A DNA stretch of 64,000 nucleotides. Origin: Pseudomonas sp. B21_DOA (GTDB lineage: Bacteria > Pseudomonadota > Gammaproteobacteria > Pseudomonadales > Pseudomonadaceae). The translations under genes were made by a program, and so were the position numbers. The notes beneath the pieces were generated by a model. It saw only the letters and a program-made list of their open reading frames with translations. It ran no database searches and was not told the DNA's origin. Position 1 is the stretch's first letter, and every line of letters starts with the position of its first letter. The stretch spans positions 1,240,001 through 1,304,000 of the forward strand of contig CP086683.1 in assembly GCA_030544685.1 (NCBI GenBank), written 5' to 3'. Shown in pieces: positions 20,311 to 29,961 of this stretch.

Positions 20311-21089
20311 TTAACGCTTCCAGGCTTCGTCTGGCACCTGGGGCAACGCTTTGAAAGCAGGTTTGGCGAACCAGTAGCCCTGCATCAGAAATATTCCACA
20401 GTCCGCGAGGAAGTCCCGTTCCCCGGCGCTCTCGATGCCCTCGGCAATGACTGTAACGTTCAACTCCGCACACATTGTGACAATCCCCCGCACGATTACC
20501 TGACGGACACGGTCTTGATCGATATCGCGGATCAGCGCCATGTCGAGTTTGATCAGGTCCGGTTGGAAATCAGCCAGCAGATTGAGCCCCGAATAACCGG
20601 CACCGAAATCGTCGATGGCGGTCTTGAAGCCGAATTCGCGGTATTCACGCAGAATATTGGTCAAATGGCGATAATTATCTACGTGCTCGATCTCCAGGGT
20701 TTCGAAAATCAGCCGGTCGATCGGAAAGTTGTGTTTTCGTGCGGCCTCCAGTGTGCTGCGAATGCATAACTCTGGACGGTAGACGGCGTTGGGCAAAAAG
20801 TTGATCGACAAGTGTGTCTGCATATTAAGACTGGCCGCGCCTTCGATGGCGCGAGTCCGGCAGAGCTGGTCGAAGCGGTAGCGGTTGTCTTCTGTAACCT
20901 GATTTAACACGGACAGCGCCCCTCACCGGCCACACCGCGCACCAGCGCTTCATGGGCGAATACCGATTGGTCGCGCAGATCGACGATCGGCTGGTAGGCG
21001 AAGGCAAAATCGAAGTCCAGCGGCTCGCTCTGCTGGCAGCCCTGGCAACCGCCCTTTGGCGAGGTCAATGAAGTCGGAAATTTTGTCAC
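20311..21089 (-). CDS. rimA: RimA EAL-domain phosphodiesterase (single-base frameshift)
   Basis: EAL-domain enzyme that degrades cyclic di-GMP and, in the Pseudomonas rimABK system, controls RimK. The catalytic set is complete when the two frames are joined: EALVRG, FETLEIEHVDN, IDDFGAGYSG, IKLDMALI, VIAEGIES and MQGYWFAKP. The break is in the C4 run at 20919-20922 (G4 on the coding strand); one more G gives ...GVAGEGALSVLNQ and a 259-aa protein. It is the first gene of the operon. An N-terminal CQGC pair precedes the domain. Confidence 0.88.
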
Positions 21090-21205
21090 TCGATCACTCC
21101 AGGCCGGTCAGGCGGCGAAGATCACAGTCTATCTGGTGGGCCGAGTTCTTGCGCCCGACAGAAACGGTAGTACAGTTCCGACTACTGGCTGAGCGAGGAA
21201 TTCAT

Positions 21206-21613
21206 ATGGGACAGAAGCAGGAAGAGGACGACAAGGTCCGTCTCGATAAATGGCTGTGGGCGGCGCGTTTCTACAAGACCCGTGCGCTGGCCAAAGCAGC
21301 CATTGAAAGTGGCAAGGTGCATTGCCGTGGCGAGCGCTGCAAACCGGGCAAGGAACCACGCATCGGTGACGAGTTCGAGATTCGCACCGGCTTCGAAGTG
21401 CGCACGGTGAGGGTCGAGGCGTTGTCGATCGTGCGTCGGGGCGCACCCGAGGCGCAGACCCTGTATGCCGAGACCGAAGCGAGTATCGCCAAGCGCGAAG
21501 CAGCTGCGGCGATGCGCAAGGCAGGGTCGTTGGGCGTGAGCACCGATGGCAAGCCGAGCAAAAAGCAGCGGCGTGATTTGTTCAAGTTTCGCGGTAGCAG
21601 CAACGAAGATTGA
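21206..21613 (+). CDS. hslR: Heat shock protein 15 (S4-domain, HslR)
   Basis: 135-aa RNA-binding protein that rescues stalled 50S subunits carrying nascent chains. The S4 RNA-binding domain spans about residues 10-70 (VRLDKWLWAARFYKTRALAK, GKVHCRGERCKPG). The C-terminal tail is basic (KPSKKQRRDLFKFR). The ATG at 21206 is chosen because it begins the conserved N terminus and follows GAGCGAGGAA. It is divergent from rimA; hslO lies further downstream. Confidence 0.92.
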   Translation: MGQKQEEDDKVRLDKWLWAARFYKTRALAKAAIESGKVHCRGERCKPGKEPRIGDEFEIRTGFEVRTVRVEALSIVRRGAPEAQTLYAETEASIAKREAAAAMRKAGSLGVSTDGKPSKKQRRDLFKFRGSSNED

Positions 21614-21625
21614 AACGTTATGCCG

Positions 21626-21697
21626 GCCTCTTCGCGAGCGGGCTCGCTCCCACATTTGATCGAGTCGTCTGTGGCAGCGAGCATGCTTGCGAATCGA
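21626..21697. repeat. Paired REP element
   Basis: CTTCGCGAGCGGGCTCGCTC faces a degenerate partner GCAGCGAGCATGCTTGCGAA between hslR and the PAP2 phosphatase gene. Confidence 0.75.
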
Positions 21698-21710
21698 CTA
21701 CGACGCGGAA

Positions 21711-22511
21711 TCAGGCGCTACGCACCACACTCATCCGCGACACCAGCGGCAACTTGGCCAGCAATGCGAAAACCGGGGCGGTCAGCTTCAACCAGAAGTT
21801 CGCGGCGTGAAAGGCAAACGGCGTGTAGTAGCCCCAGCCCAACGCCCATACCGCCAGCAGTACGCCACCGATGTAATCGTCCTGGCCCCAATGCGCGCCG
21901 GCCACCAGACGCGGCAGCATGAACAACACTGCCAGACCCCAGGCCGTCAGAAATTGCCCGACCGTGCGGCTGAACACGCCCATGAACAGTGCCCAGATCA
22001 ACAGCACCGAAGCGTGATCACCCGGGAAGCTCTGGCCCGAGCGATCCTTCAGCTCCCAGGTTTTTTCCAGGTGCGGAAAGTAATCACTGATGTGTACGGC
22101 GCCCTCAAGCACCATCGACGGGCTGCTGTGCTGCCAGCCCATATGGTCGGCGAATTTGGAAAACAGCGCGCGAATCACCACCATCAACAGCAGGATGGAG
22201 AAAAAACCGAAGAATGCGCGGCGCACGTCGATCGCCCTGAAGACCCAGTCGCCCTTGATCAGCAGCGTCAGCAGAATCAGTCCGACGACGATGTCGAACG
22301 GGCGCAGACTTGCAATTGCCCAGATGTGGAGCCATATCGGGTTGCTGGCCAGCGGTGCATTCAGTGAGCGGAACAGCCACTCGTCGAAAATCACACACAG
22401 CATCTGGCCGGTAGGCCATAACCAGAAAGCCAGTAGCGCCAACGGCACTACGTTACACAGAACCAGCCGGCCGAGGTTCCACCTTGATTGGAACAAACCC
22501 GGATTGTTCAT
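21711..22511 (-). CDS. PAP2-family membrane phosphatase
   Basis: 266-aa inner-membrane lipid phosphatase or phosphotransferase. About six membrane helices frame the acid-phosphatase motifs KDRSGQSFPGDHASV (C2, with catalytic His) and RLVAGAHWGQDDYIGG (C3). The layout resembles LpxT-like lipid A phosphotransferases, but the exact reaction is not certain. The start at 22511 follows GGGAGG by eight bases; a longer in-frame start at 22547 is less likely. Divergent from hslO. Confidence 0.8.
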   Translation of the reverse strand: MNNPGLFQSRWNLGRLVLCNVVPLALLAFWLWPTGQMLCVIFDEWLFRSLNAPLASNPIWLHIWAIASLRPFDIVVGLILLTLLIKGDWVFRAIDVRRAFFGFFSILLLMVVIRALFSKFADHMGWQHSSPSMVLEGAVHISDYFPHLEKTWELKDRSGQSFPGDHASVLLIWALFMGVFSRTVGQFLTAWGLAVLFMLPRLVAGAHWGQDDYIGGVLLAVWALGWGYYTPFAFHAANFWLKLTAPVFALLAKLPLVSRMSVVRSA

Positions 22512-22617
22512 AAAATGCCTCCCATGGCGAAAAAGCGCCGGCACCAAAAAAGTGCCAGCAAGCGCAAATTTTCACGTTTTGTAATCATTTTGTCATCACA
22601 TTCAGATACCCAGACCT

Positions 22618-23520
22618 ATGACCGACCTAGCGGATACCGATTTCACTCAACGCTTCATCTTCGATGACAGCGACACTCGCGGCGAACTGGTAGCGCTGGA
22701 GCGCAGCTACGCCGAAGTCCTCGCCAAACACCCGTACCCGGAGCCGGTCGCACAGTTGCTCGGCGAACTGATGGCGGCCGCTTCGTTGCTGGTCGGCACG
22801 CTCAAGTTCGATGGCCTGTTGATTTTGCAGGCGCGCTCGGAAGGGCCGATTCCGCTGCTGATGATCGAGTGCTCCAGCGAGCGCGAAATCCGTGGCCTGG
22901 CGCGCTATGACGCCGAGCAGATCGCGGCCGACGCTACCCTCAGCGACCTGATGCCGAACGGCGTTCTGGCCCTGACTGTCGATCCGACTGTGGGCCAGCG
23001 CTATCAGGGCATTGTCGATCTCGACGGCGAAACCCTGTCCGATTGCTTCACCAACTATTTCGTCATGTCGCAGCAGGTCGGCACACGCTTCAAGCTGTTC
23101 GCCGATGGTCGTCGTGCACGCGGCATGCTGCTGCAACAACTCCCTGCCGATCGCTTGAAAGACGAAGAGGACCGCGCTGCTAGCTGGCAGCATCTCACCG
23201 CGTTGGCCAGCACTCTGAGCGCCGATGAATTGCTCAGCCTCGACAACGAAACCGTGCTGCATCGGCTGTATCACGAGGAGCAGGTACGTCTGTTCGATGT
23301 GCAGCATCTGCGCTTCAGCTGCAGCTGCTCGCGGGAACGCTCCGGCAATGCGCTGGTCAGTCTTGGGCTGGAGGATGCGCTGGCGCTGGCCGCCGAGCAG
23401 GGTGGCAAAGTCGAGATCGATTGCCAGTTCTGCAATCAGCAGTACCTGTTCGACGCGGCTGATATCACTCAATTGTTCGCTGGCGCGGGCGTCGATACGC
23501 CGTCAGATACCCGTCACTAA
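22618..23520 (+). CDS. hslO: Redox-regulated chaperone Hsp33
   Basis: 300-aa cytoplasmic holdase that becomes active when oxidised. The zinc-binding redox switch is near the C terminus: Cys pairs in FSCSCSRE (about residue 238) and [10 protein letters not shown] (about residue 270). The N-terminal core has [19 protein letters not shown]. It follows the divergent PAP2 gene and precedes pckA. Confidence 0.95.
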   Translation: MTDLADTDFTQRFIFDDSDTRGELVALERSYAEVLAKHPYPEPVAQLLGELMAAASLLVGTLKFDGLLILQARSEGPIPLLMIECSSEREIRGLARYDAEQIAADATLSDLMPNGVLALTVDPTVGQRYQGIVDLDGETLSDCFTNYFVMSQQVGTRFKLFADGRRARGMLLQQLPADRLKDEEDRAASWQHLTALASTLSADELLSLDNETVLHRLYHEEQVRLFDVQHLRFSCSCSRERSGNALVSLGLEDALALAAEQGGKVEIDCQFCNQQYLFDAADITQLFAGAGVDTPSDTRH

Positions 23521-23701
23521 AACGGTTCAGCGCAGGTAAATTCACTGCGCAATGACGGAATATCGCCGTTACGACGGGAGGACCCTACTCTTTTTGGGCT
23601 TTTCTGGCATAATCCGGCCCACTTTTTTCGCGGTAGTAGTGCACGACTTTCTACTACAAAACGTTTGGAGCACACTCGGCCGCTGGCCGACGGGGAACCT
23701 C

Positions 23702-25243
23702 ATGACGCAAGCCAATAACGCCGTGTACACCGATCTGAGTGTTGATGATCTGGTAAAAGAAGCCCTGAATCGCGGTGAAGGCGAGCTTGCCGATACCGGC
23801 GCCTTGGTTGTTCGCACCGGTCACCGCACCGGCCGTTCGCCAGTCGACCGTTTCATCGTTGAAGAGCCTTCCACCCAGGCCGCTATCGCCTGGGGCCCGA
23901 TCAACCGCAAGTTCCCGGCCGACAAGTTCGATGCCCTGTGGGCTCGCGTCGAGGCTTTCAACAACGCGCAAGAGCACTTCGTTTCCCACGTCCATGTAGG
24001 CGCGGCGGAAGATCACTACCTGGCCGTGAAAATGACCACCCAGACTGCCTGGCAGAACCTGTTCGGTCGTTGCCTGTTCATCAATCCGGCCCAGTACAAC
24101 CCGGCTGGCCGTGAAGAATGGCAAGTGCTCAACGTCGCCAACTTCGAGTGCGTGCCTGAGCGTGACGGCACCAACTCCGATGGTTGCGTGATCATCAACT
24201 TCGGGCAGAAGAAAGTGCTGATCGCCGGCATGCGTTACGCCGGTGAGATGAAGAAGGCCATGTTCTCGGTGCAGAACTTCCTGCTGCCGGCCGCTGACGT
24301 GCTGCCAATGCACTGCGCTGCCAACATCGGCGAAGACGGCGACGTGACCCTGTTCTTCGGTCTGTCGGGCACCGGTAAAACCACCCTGTCGGCGGACGAA
24401 AGCCGTTACCTGATCGGTGACGACGAACACGGCTGGGGCGAAGGCGTGGTGTTCAACATCGAAGGCGGTTGCTATGCCAAGTGCATCGACCTCTCCGAGA
24501 AGAACGAGCCGGTCATCTGGAAAGCCATCAAGCACGGCGCGGTGCTGGAAAACGTCGTTATCGACGACGCCAAGCACGCCGACTACGCCGATGTCAGCCT
24601 GACCCAGAACAGTCGCGCCGCCTACCCGCTGGAGCACGTTGCCAAACGTTCCGAGAAGAACCTCGGTGGCGAGCCAAACGCGGTGATTTTCCTGACCTGC
24701 GACCTGACCGGCGTGCTGCCGCCAGTGTCGATCCTCAACGAAGAGCAAGCGGCCTACCACTTCCTGTCCGGCTACACCGCACTGGTGGGCTCGACTGAAA
24801 TGGGTTCGGGCAGCGGCATCAAGTCGACCTTCTCCACCTGCTTCGGCGCACCGTTCTTCCCGCGTCCGGCTGGCGAATACGCCGAACTGCTGATCAAGCG
24901 CATTCGCGGTTTCGGCTCCAAGGTCTACCTGGTCAATACCGGCTGGACCGGCGGCGGCCACGGTGTCGGCCAACGCTTCAACATCCCGACCACCCGCGCA
25001 GTGATCGCAGCGATCCAGAGCGGCGCACTGATCGGTGCTGCCACCGAACACCTCGACACCATCAACCTCGACGTGCCACTGGCCGTTCCGGGCGTTGATA
25101 CCAACCTGCTCAACCCACGCAACACCTGGGCTGACAAGGCTGCGTACGACGAGGCAGCGAAAGCACTGGCCGGTCTGTTCATCGAGAACTTCAAGAAGTT
25201 CGAAGTGAGCGACGCGATCAAGGCGGCTGGGCCGAAGTTGTAA
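23702..25243 (+). CDS. pckA: Phosphoenolpyruvate carboxykinase (ATP)
   Basis: 513-aa gluconeogenic enzyme converting oxaloacetate and ATP to PEP and CO2. Visible: the kinase-1a P-loop [15 protein letters not shown] (about residue 220), substrate-binding [11 protein letters not shown], and metal-site residues around [12 protein letters not shown]. The ATG at 23702 starts the conserved N terminus. A clear terminator follows. CATAAT near 23608 is a possible -10 for its promoter. Confidence 0.95.
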   Translation: MTQANNAVYTDLSVDDLVKEALNRGEGELADTGALVVRTGHRTGRSPVDRFIVEEPSTQAAIAWGPINRKFPADKFDALWARVEAFNNAQEHFVSHVHVGAAEDHYLAVKMTTQTAWQNLFGRCLFINPAQYNPAGREEWQVLNVANFECVPERDGTNSDGCVIINFGQKKVLIAGMRYAGEMKKAMFSVQNFLLPAADVLPMHCAANIGEDGDVTLFFGLSGTGKTTLSADESRYLIGDDEHGWGEGVVFNIEGGCYAKCIDLSEKNEPVIWKAIKHGAVLENVVIDDAKHADYADVSLTQNSRAAYPLEHVAKRSEKNLGGEPNAVIFLTCDLTGVLPPVSILNEEQAAYHFLSGYTALVGSTEMGSGSGIKSTFSTCFGAPFFPRPAGEYAELLIKRIRGFGSKVYLVNTGWTGGGHGVGQRFNIPTTRAVIAAIQSGALIGAATEHLDTINLDVPLAVPGVDTNLLNPRNTWADKAAYDEAAKALAGLFIENFKKFEVSDAIKAAGPKL

Positions 25244-25262
25244 GTAGTGGTTTGCAGTGAAT

Positions 25263-25293
25263 AAAAAAACCGCCCTTTGGGGCGGTTTTTTCA
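25263..25293 (+). terminator. Rho-independent terminator of pckA
   Basis: AAACCGCC-CTTTGG-GGCGGTTTTTT: a GC stem followed by a run of T, about 20 bases after the pckA stop. Confidence 0.9.
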
Positions 25294-25419
25294 TAGGCGA
25301 AGATTTGGGTAAGCTGATTTCAACGGGGTTCTTCACTTGCCATGTAGCAATATCCATTCATTTTTGGCGTGATACGGCCAGAATCATTCCATTAACAGTA
25401 CTGCAACATGATCCTCTAA

Positions 25420-25691
25420 CTAAGGCCATTGCCGCCGTGCATGCATGACACGCAGCACTTCCCCCGGTCTTTTTTGATTGCGTAGACGATGACGTAGTTG
25501 GCGGCCGCAACGATTTCACGTGTTCCGAGGACCCTGCCCTTTCGGTACAAGGTTGGGCGCTGTCTTGCTATTTCCCCTTTTGATTCGAACATCTCATCGA
25601 GATCCGCAGCAGCGTCTGGGTTGTCCTGACCGATTCGATCCGTTATCCGGTCTCGGTCAGCAAGCGCTTCCGGGCGCCAGACCAACCTCAT
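25420..25691 (-). CDS. ParE/RelE-type toxin (single-base frameshift near its end)
   Basis: 90-aa type II toxin after repair. The N terminus VWRPEALADRDRITDRIGQDNP and central GTREIVAAANYVIVYAI are typical of the RelE/ParE fold. As written, the last residues read GKCCVSCMHGGNGLS to a stop at 25416. Adding one G to the C5 run at 25461-25465 (G5 on the coding strand) gives the classic family ending EVLRVMHARRQWP. The start overlaps the antitoxin stop (ATGA). Confidence 0.82.
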
Positions 25692-26137
25692 CAGCGCCCT
25701 CGTTGACGCAGGGCATCACGCTTGGCGGCGAATATTCGGCGAGCATCTTCATCGCTGATGCTTGGCCTTGGATCATCGATGCTGATCTGCACCTGTCGCT
25801 TGAACCATTCCTCATAAGCGGCCGCTTCATGGGCTTGTTTCAACGCTTCAGAGCGATCGGGCCGGGCGTAGGTTTTCAGTTGCTGCGGGTCATAATCGGA
25901 GGCATTCACGTTGAATTGGCTGATGCCCAAGCCCTGCAGATAGGTCACCAGCGTCTCCAGCTTCTTGAACAGGCGCACCTGACCACTGCGTTGTGCTGTC
26001 AGCGCGCATTTGCGGCTGCCTTGCCGAACCTCGACCGACCAGCCTCCTGGTTTCGCGACGATGTTTGTGCCGCTCACAGAACCGTTTTCGACCAAGCGAA
26101 CGAGGGTGCTGTGATCGATGATTTCAGTGCTGGCCAT
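25691..26137 (-). CDS. Antitoxin partner of the ParE-type toxin
   Basis: 148-aa protein placed just upstream of, and overlapping, the toxin gene. It is longer than common Phd or RHH antitoxins. The N-terminal half (MASTEIIDHSTLVRLVENGS, VEVRQGSRKCALTAQRSGQV) is probably the DNA-binding part. The charged C-terminal half (ARPDRSEALKQAHEAAAYEEW, ISDEDARRIFAAKRDALRQR) is the expected toxin-binding tail. The start at 26137 is chosen over upstream in-frame codons because homologous-looking sequence begins there. Antitoxin function is inferred from position. Confidence 0.7.
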   Translation of the reverse strand: MASTEIIDHSTLVRLVENGSVSGTNIVAKPGGWSVEVRQGSRKCALTAQRSGQVRLFKKLETLVTYLQGLGISQFNVNASDYDPQQLKTYARPDRSEALKQAHEAAAYEEWFKRQVQISIDDPRPSISDEDARRIFAAKRDALRQRGR

Positions 26138-26461
26138 AAATGCGAGCCCTTCGTTGAGTGATGGCTCCCATCGTACGCAATCAATAGTAGTTTGCAAATT
26201 TTGACTCCTGGTGCTGGACACGGCGTGTGCAGCGATGATGTTTCGTTTGTTACTGGGCCGGGGCATCTGACTTGCAGCAGGTCGCAGCCGTTCTGTGTCA
26301 GCAGGTACAGGGCGTGGGTGATGTGGGTGTCGCTGACCAAAGCAGCGACACCATGACTATAGGTTCGCACCACCCGCTCGCGATAGCCGACAAGGCATCG
26401 GGTGAAGTAGGAACGGGACGAACAATGTGTCAGACAGTCACTACTGTCGCTTCAACGCCTT
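26138..26461. other. Gene-poor stretch with a strong inverted repeat
   Basis: About 320 bp between the toxin-antitoxin pair and the lipase gene. It holds no convincing gene. It contains a perfect GGTGTCGCTG-ACCAAAG-CAGCGACACC hairpin at 26326-26352. Open frames on the minus strand (for example one beginning MVRTYSHGVAALVSDT) read through the hairpin and look non-coding or like a decayed fragment. Confidence 0.45.
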
Positions 26462-27604
26462 TCAACGCAGATGCTGGTAGCCGGAAATATCCAGCAGGCT
26501 CGTGGTCAGTCCGGTTGCCGGGCGGTAGATCGTGCCTTTGACCGCGGAAAACGGCACGCCTTTGCTGCCCAGCGAGACATAGCGCTCGCCTTTATCCAGT
26601 TCGGTGAAATAGGTGTAGGACTGGCTGTGCATCTTCTTGTAGCGGGCTTCGTCGCTGACGATGGCGCCGGTGAAACGAAGCAGGTCGGCATCGCTCAGGT
26701 TAAGGGTCTTGCTCAATGGCACGCCCCAGCGCTTTAGGCAGGTCTCGGCAAGATGGCGAACGATACGGCCGGGTTCGATCAGCGCGTTGAGGTCGCTGCT
26801 GCTGCTCGGCTCGCCGCCGAGTGCCGTGGCGTTGCCGGCGAGGGTGGCGTGGCGACCGGCCATTGGATAGATCGAGGTTTTTGTGCCGGTTGCGGTTTGC
26901 GGAATCACGCAGCTGAAGCCCTTCGAACGCTCATCGCGGGCATAGAAGGCGATGTATTCCTTGACGTTGGATTCGAGTTTCACGCGGTTTTCCTGGAAGT
27001 TGCCGATTCCCGGAACCGGGTCAACCGCAAAGATATTCACGGGAATATGTTTGAGTGCAGCGTCCTTGAACATTGCGTTGGCGAGCATATGGCAACTGAT
27101 ACCGCCACGGCTCCAGCCGACCAGATTGACTCGTGTCGGAATAACGCCGTCCTTGCGGAAAGTCTTGATGATTTGTTCCTGTAATTTCTGTTGGGTAATA
27201 CTACGATCGCCATAGTTGTACTGGCGCCAGAACCAGGAGCCTTCAACTTTCACATCGTCAATCGGAATGCCTGCGGTTTTAAGGCGGTTATATTCTGTCT
27301 CAGTCAGTTGTTTGCGCTGCCAGTCGCATTTGCCTTTGATAATGTTCACGGCGTGTTGCACGTTTTCGTCCCAGCCTTTACCGAACAGAGTACCGGACAA
27401 GCCGTATTCAGAGGTCTTGGTGAACAGGTCATCGGCTTGCAGATTGCCGCTGCCCGGGCCGTCGACGACGATCCACTCTGCAAATTCCCGTCCGCTGTGG
27501 TGCGCAGCAAGCGTAGAAACGATTTCGCCATCCCAGAAGCTTTTATGTTTGTCATCAAACTTGTTGGAGCCGGTGCCGCAGAAAAATATCGTCAAAGTTG
27601 TCAT
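26462..27604 (-). CDS. Alpha/beta-hydrolase resembling type VI secretion lipase effectors
   Basis: 380-aa predicted lipase or esterase. It has the nucleophile elbow GWSRGG with Ser165 (VNLVGWSRGGISCHMLANA), a following AVDPVPGIGNF block that fits a catalytic Asp195, and a candidate His252 (YPMAGRHATL). These three elements in this order resemble Tle-type phospholipase effectors. There is no signal peptide, as expected for such effectors. No vgrG, PAAR or recognisable immunity gene lies beside it. The upstream DNA is unusually AT-rich, which suggests acquisition by transfer. Function is inferred. Confidence 0.65.
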   Translation of the reverse strand: MTTLTIFFCGTGSNKFDDKHKSFWDGEIVSTLAAHHSGREFAEWIVVDGPGSGNLQADDLFTKTSEYGLSGTLFGKGWDENVQHAVNIIKGKCDWQRKQLTETEYNRLKTAGIPIDDVKVEGSWFWRQYNYGDRSITQQKLQEQIIKTFRKDGVIPTRVNLVGWSRGGISCHMLANAMFKDAALKHIPVNIFAVDPVPGIGNFQENRVKLESNVKEYIAFYARDERSKGFSCVIPQTATGTKTSIYPMAGRHATLAGNATALGGEPSSSSDLNALIEPGRIVRHLAETCLKRWGVPLSKTLNLSDADLLRFTGAIVSDEARYKKMHSQSYTYFTELDKGERYVSLGSKGVPFSAVKGTIYRPATGLTTSLLDISGYQHLR

Positions 27605-27903
27605 TTTGTTGCTCTCGTTCTATTTGGAAGAGCAAGCAATCTAGTTGCGGTTGATTGGATTGATAAAGTTTTTCGTTGTTTCGATTCTTGTAGTTTTTAA
27701 TAAATCCATTGTTGTTTGGTCTGTAATAAAATTTTTATTGCAGGAATTTTTAGTTGTCTGGAGACTTCATCTACCTGATGAACCCTCGTCTGCGCTTGAT
27801 ACCCTGTATTATTCCGTATCGATTTTACCTCCAACCTTTTCTCGACTCGCTGCAATCGCCCGCTAGTCTTTGGACATGGCAGCAGTCAAAGGAGTGACAG
27901 CAA
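27605..27903. other. AT-rich divergent intergenic region
   Basis: About 300 bp between the lipase gene and recQ. Its first 170 bases are clearly poorer in GC than the rest of the window. I see no gene, RNA or repeat. It must contain promoters for both genes. Confidence 0.5.
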
Positions 27904-29838
27904 ATGCACGACACCCTGAAACAGGTTTTTGGTTATCCCCAGTTTCGACCCGGTCAGGAAGCCGCTGTCAGCGCGGTGCTGGCGGGGCGTTCGGCAGCGG
28001 CGATCTTTCCCACCGGCTCCGGCAAGTCCCTTTGCTACCAACTGCCGGCACTTTTACTGCCACACCTGACTTTGGTGGTTTCGCCGTTGCTGGCGTTGAT
28101 GCAGGATCAACTGGCGTTTCTCAAGCGCCACGGCATTTCGGCCGGAAGCATCGATTCGGCGCAGAGCCGCGAGGATGCCAGCGATGTCATGGCCCGTGCG
28201 CGTTCGGGTGAATTGAAGATTTTGATGATTTCCGTCGAGCGCCTGAAAAATGAGCGCTTCCGCAATTTCCTGCAGCAGGTGCCGATCTCGTTACTGGTGG
28301 TCGACGAGGCGCACTGCATTTCTGAATGGGGCCACAACTTTCGGCCGGATTACCTGAAACTGCCCGACTACCAGCGTCAGTTCAACATCCCGCAGGCACT
28401 GCTGCTAACCGCCACAGCCACGCCGAAAGTCATCGCCGACATGCAGGCCAAATTCACCATTGCTCCGGACGATGTGGTCACCACCGGTTTCTATCGGCCC
28501 AACCTCAACCTATTGGTCGAGCCTGTACGCGGTCAGGACAAGCGCCGGCGTCTGGTCGAATGGATGACCGAACGCCCAGGGCAACCGAGCATTGTCTACG
28601 TGACGTTGCAGAAGACCGCCGAGCACATCGCCGAGCACCTTCAACGCAATGGAATCCAGGCCGAGGCTTACCACGCAGGTTTGCCGCATGATCAGCGTGA
28701 AGGCATTCAACGCCGCTTCATGGCCGGGCAGTCCAACTGCATTGTCGCCACCATCGCTTTCGGCATGGGCATCGACAAGAGCGACATCCGCAACGTGGTG
28801 CATTTCGATCTGCCCAAATCCATCGAAAACTATAGTCAGGAGATCGGCCGCGCCGGGCGTGACGGGCAGCCTTCGGATTGCCTGGTACTGGCCAATCGCG
28901 ACAGCCTCAACGTGCTGGAAAATTTTGTTTATGGCGACACGCCCGAACGCGACGGGATTCGTTATGTACTCGACGAGCTCAAAGCCTCGGTACCGGAAGG
29001 ACAGTGGGAGTTTCTGCTTGGGCCACTGGCCGATCAGAGCAATATTCGTTCGTTGCCGTTGAAGACGTTGCTGGTGCAGCTGGAACTGCGAGGTCTGATC
29101 GCGCCGCGTTACGCCTATTACGCCGAGTACCGCTTCAAATACCTGCTTGAGCCTGAAGCACTGTTCCAGCGCTTCGAAGGCGAGCGCAGGGATTTCGTTG
29201 CGGCGATCATCCAGACGTCAACTCGCGCACGCACTTGGGCCACGGTGAATTTCGAGGCGATGTACTCGCAGTATTCGGCCGAGCGCAATCGGGTGGTGAC
29301 GGCGCTGGATTATTTCCAGGAAAAGGGCTGGGTCGAGCTTGAAAGCAAGCAGATGACCGAGGTTTACAGCCTGCTGCACAGCGATTTTCACAGCGATGCC
29401 CTGAGCGCTGAGCTGCACGAATACTTCACTCGCCACGAGCAGACCGAAGTGGCGCGGATTCACGCCATGCTTGACCTGTTCGCCACCGAACGCTGCCTGG
29501 GTTATCGCTTGGCCGAGTATTTCGGTGATCACAATGCCCCTGAGCATTGCGGCCATTGTTCGGTATGTTACGGCCAGATCGCGCGGTTGCCCGAGCCGCC
29601 GCCATTGCCGCCGCTTGTGGATAAAAACTTCGCAGAACTGTGTGGTGAATTTATCCACAGGCATGAGCAGCAAACAGGCGGTGTTCCCTCGGCCGAACGC
29701 TTGACGCGATTCCTGTGCGGAATCAGCGTGCCGTTGTTCACCAAACTCAAGGCGCGGGCGATACCGGGTTTTGCTACGTTGGAAGAGTATCCCTACGCAG
29801 AGGTCCGCGATTGGGCGGACAGTCACTTGCTCAATTAG
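27904..29838 (+). CDS. RecQ-family ATP-dependent DNA helicase
   Basis: 644-aa 3'-5' superfamily 2 helicase. Motif I is FPTGSGKSLCYQLPA, motif II DEAHCISEWGHNFRPDYLK (DEAH box plus the RecQ aromatic-rich loop), and motif VI YSQEIGRAGRDGQ. A zinc-binding segment follows (GDHNAPEHCGHCSVCYG) with a winged-helix region. A typical HRDC domain is not evident, so this may be a second RecQ-type helicase rather than the housekeeping RecQ. Two TTATCCACA-like words near its 3' end are within coding sequence. Confidence 0.9.
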   Translation: MHDTLKQVFGYPQFRPGQEAAVSAVLAGRSAAAIFPTGSGKSLCYQLPALLLPHLTLVVSPLLALMQDQLAFLKRHGISAGSIDSAQSREDASDVMARARSGELKILMISVERLKNERFRNFLQQVPISLLVVDEAHCISEWGHNFRPDYLKLPDYQRQFNIPQALLLTATATPKVIADMQAKFTIAPDDVVTTGFYRPNLNLLVEPVRGQDKRRRLVEWMTERPGQPSIVYVTLQKTAEHIAEHLQRNGIQAEAYHAGLPHDQREGIQRRFMAGQSNCIVATIAFGMGIDKSDIRNVVHFDLPKSIENYSQEIGRAGRDGQPSDCLVLANRDSLNVLENFVYGDTPERDGIRYVLDELKASVPEGQWEFLLGPLADQSNIRSLPLKTLLVQLELRGLIAPRYAYYAEYRFKYLLEPEALFQRFEGERRDFVAAIIQTSTRARTWATVNFEAMYSQYSAERNRVVTALDYFQEKGWVELESKQMTEVYSLLHSDFHSDALSAELHEYFTRHEQTEVARIHAMLDLFATERCLGYRLAEYFGDHNAPEHCGHCSVCYGQIARLPEPPPLPPLVDKNFAELCGEFIHRHEQQTGGVPSAERLTRFLCGISVPLFTKLKARAIPGFATLEEYPYAEVRDWADSHLLN

Positions 29839-29961
29839 CAGAGAGTCTGTGGGCGCTGCATCCATCCGCTGAATGTCGATCATCACGCTAATAAACTTCA
29901 AAAAGCGCCGTTGCCTGACTAAGGTTGGAATCTGTCTTCGGATCGCCAACAAGAGAACAAC

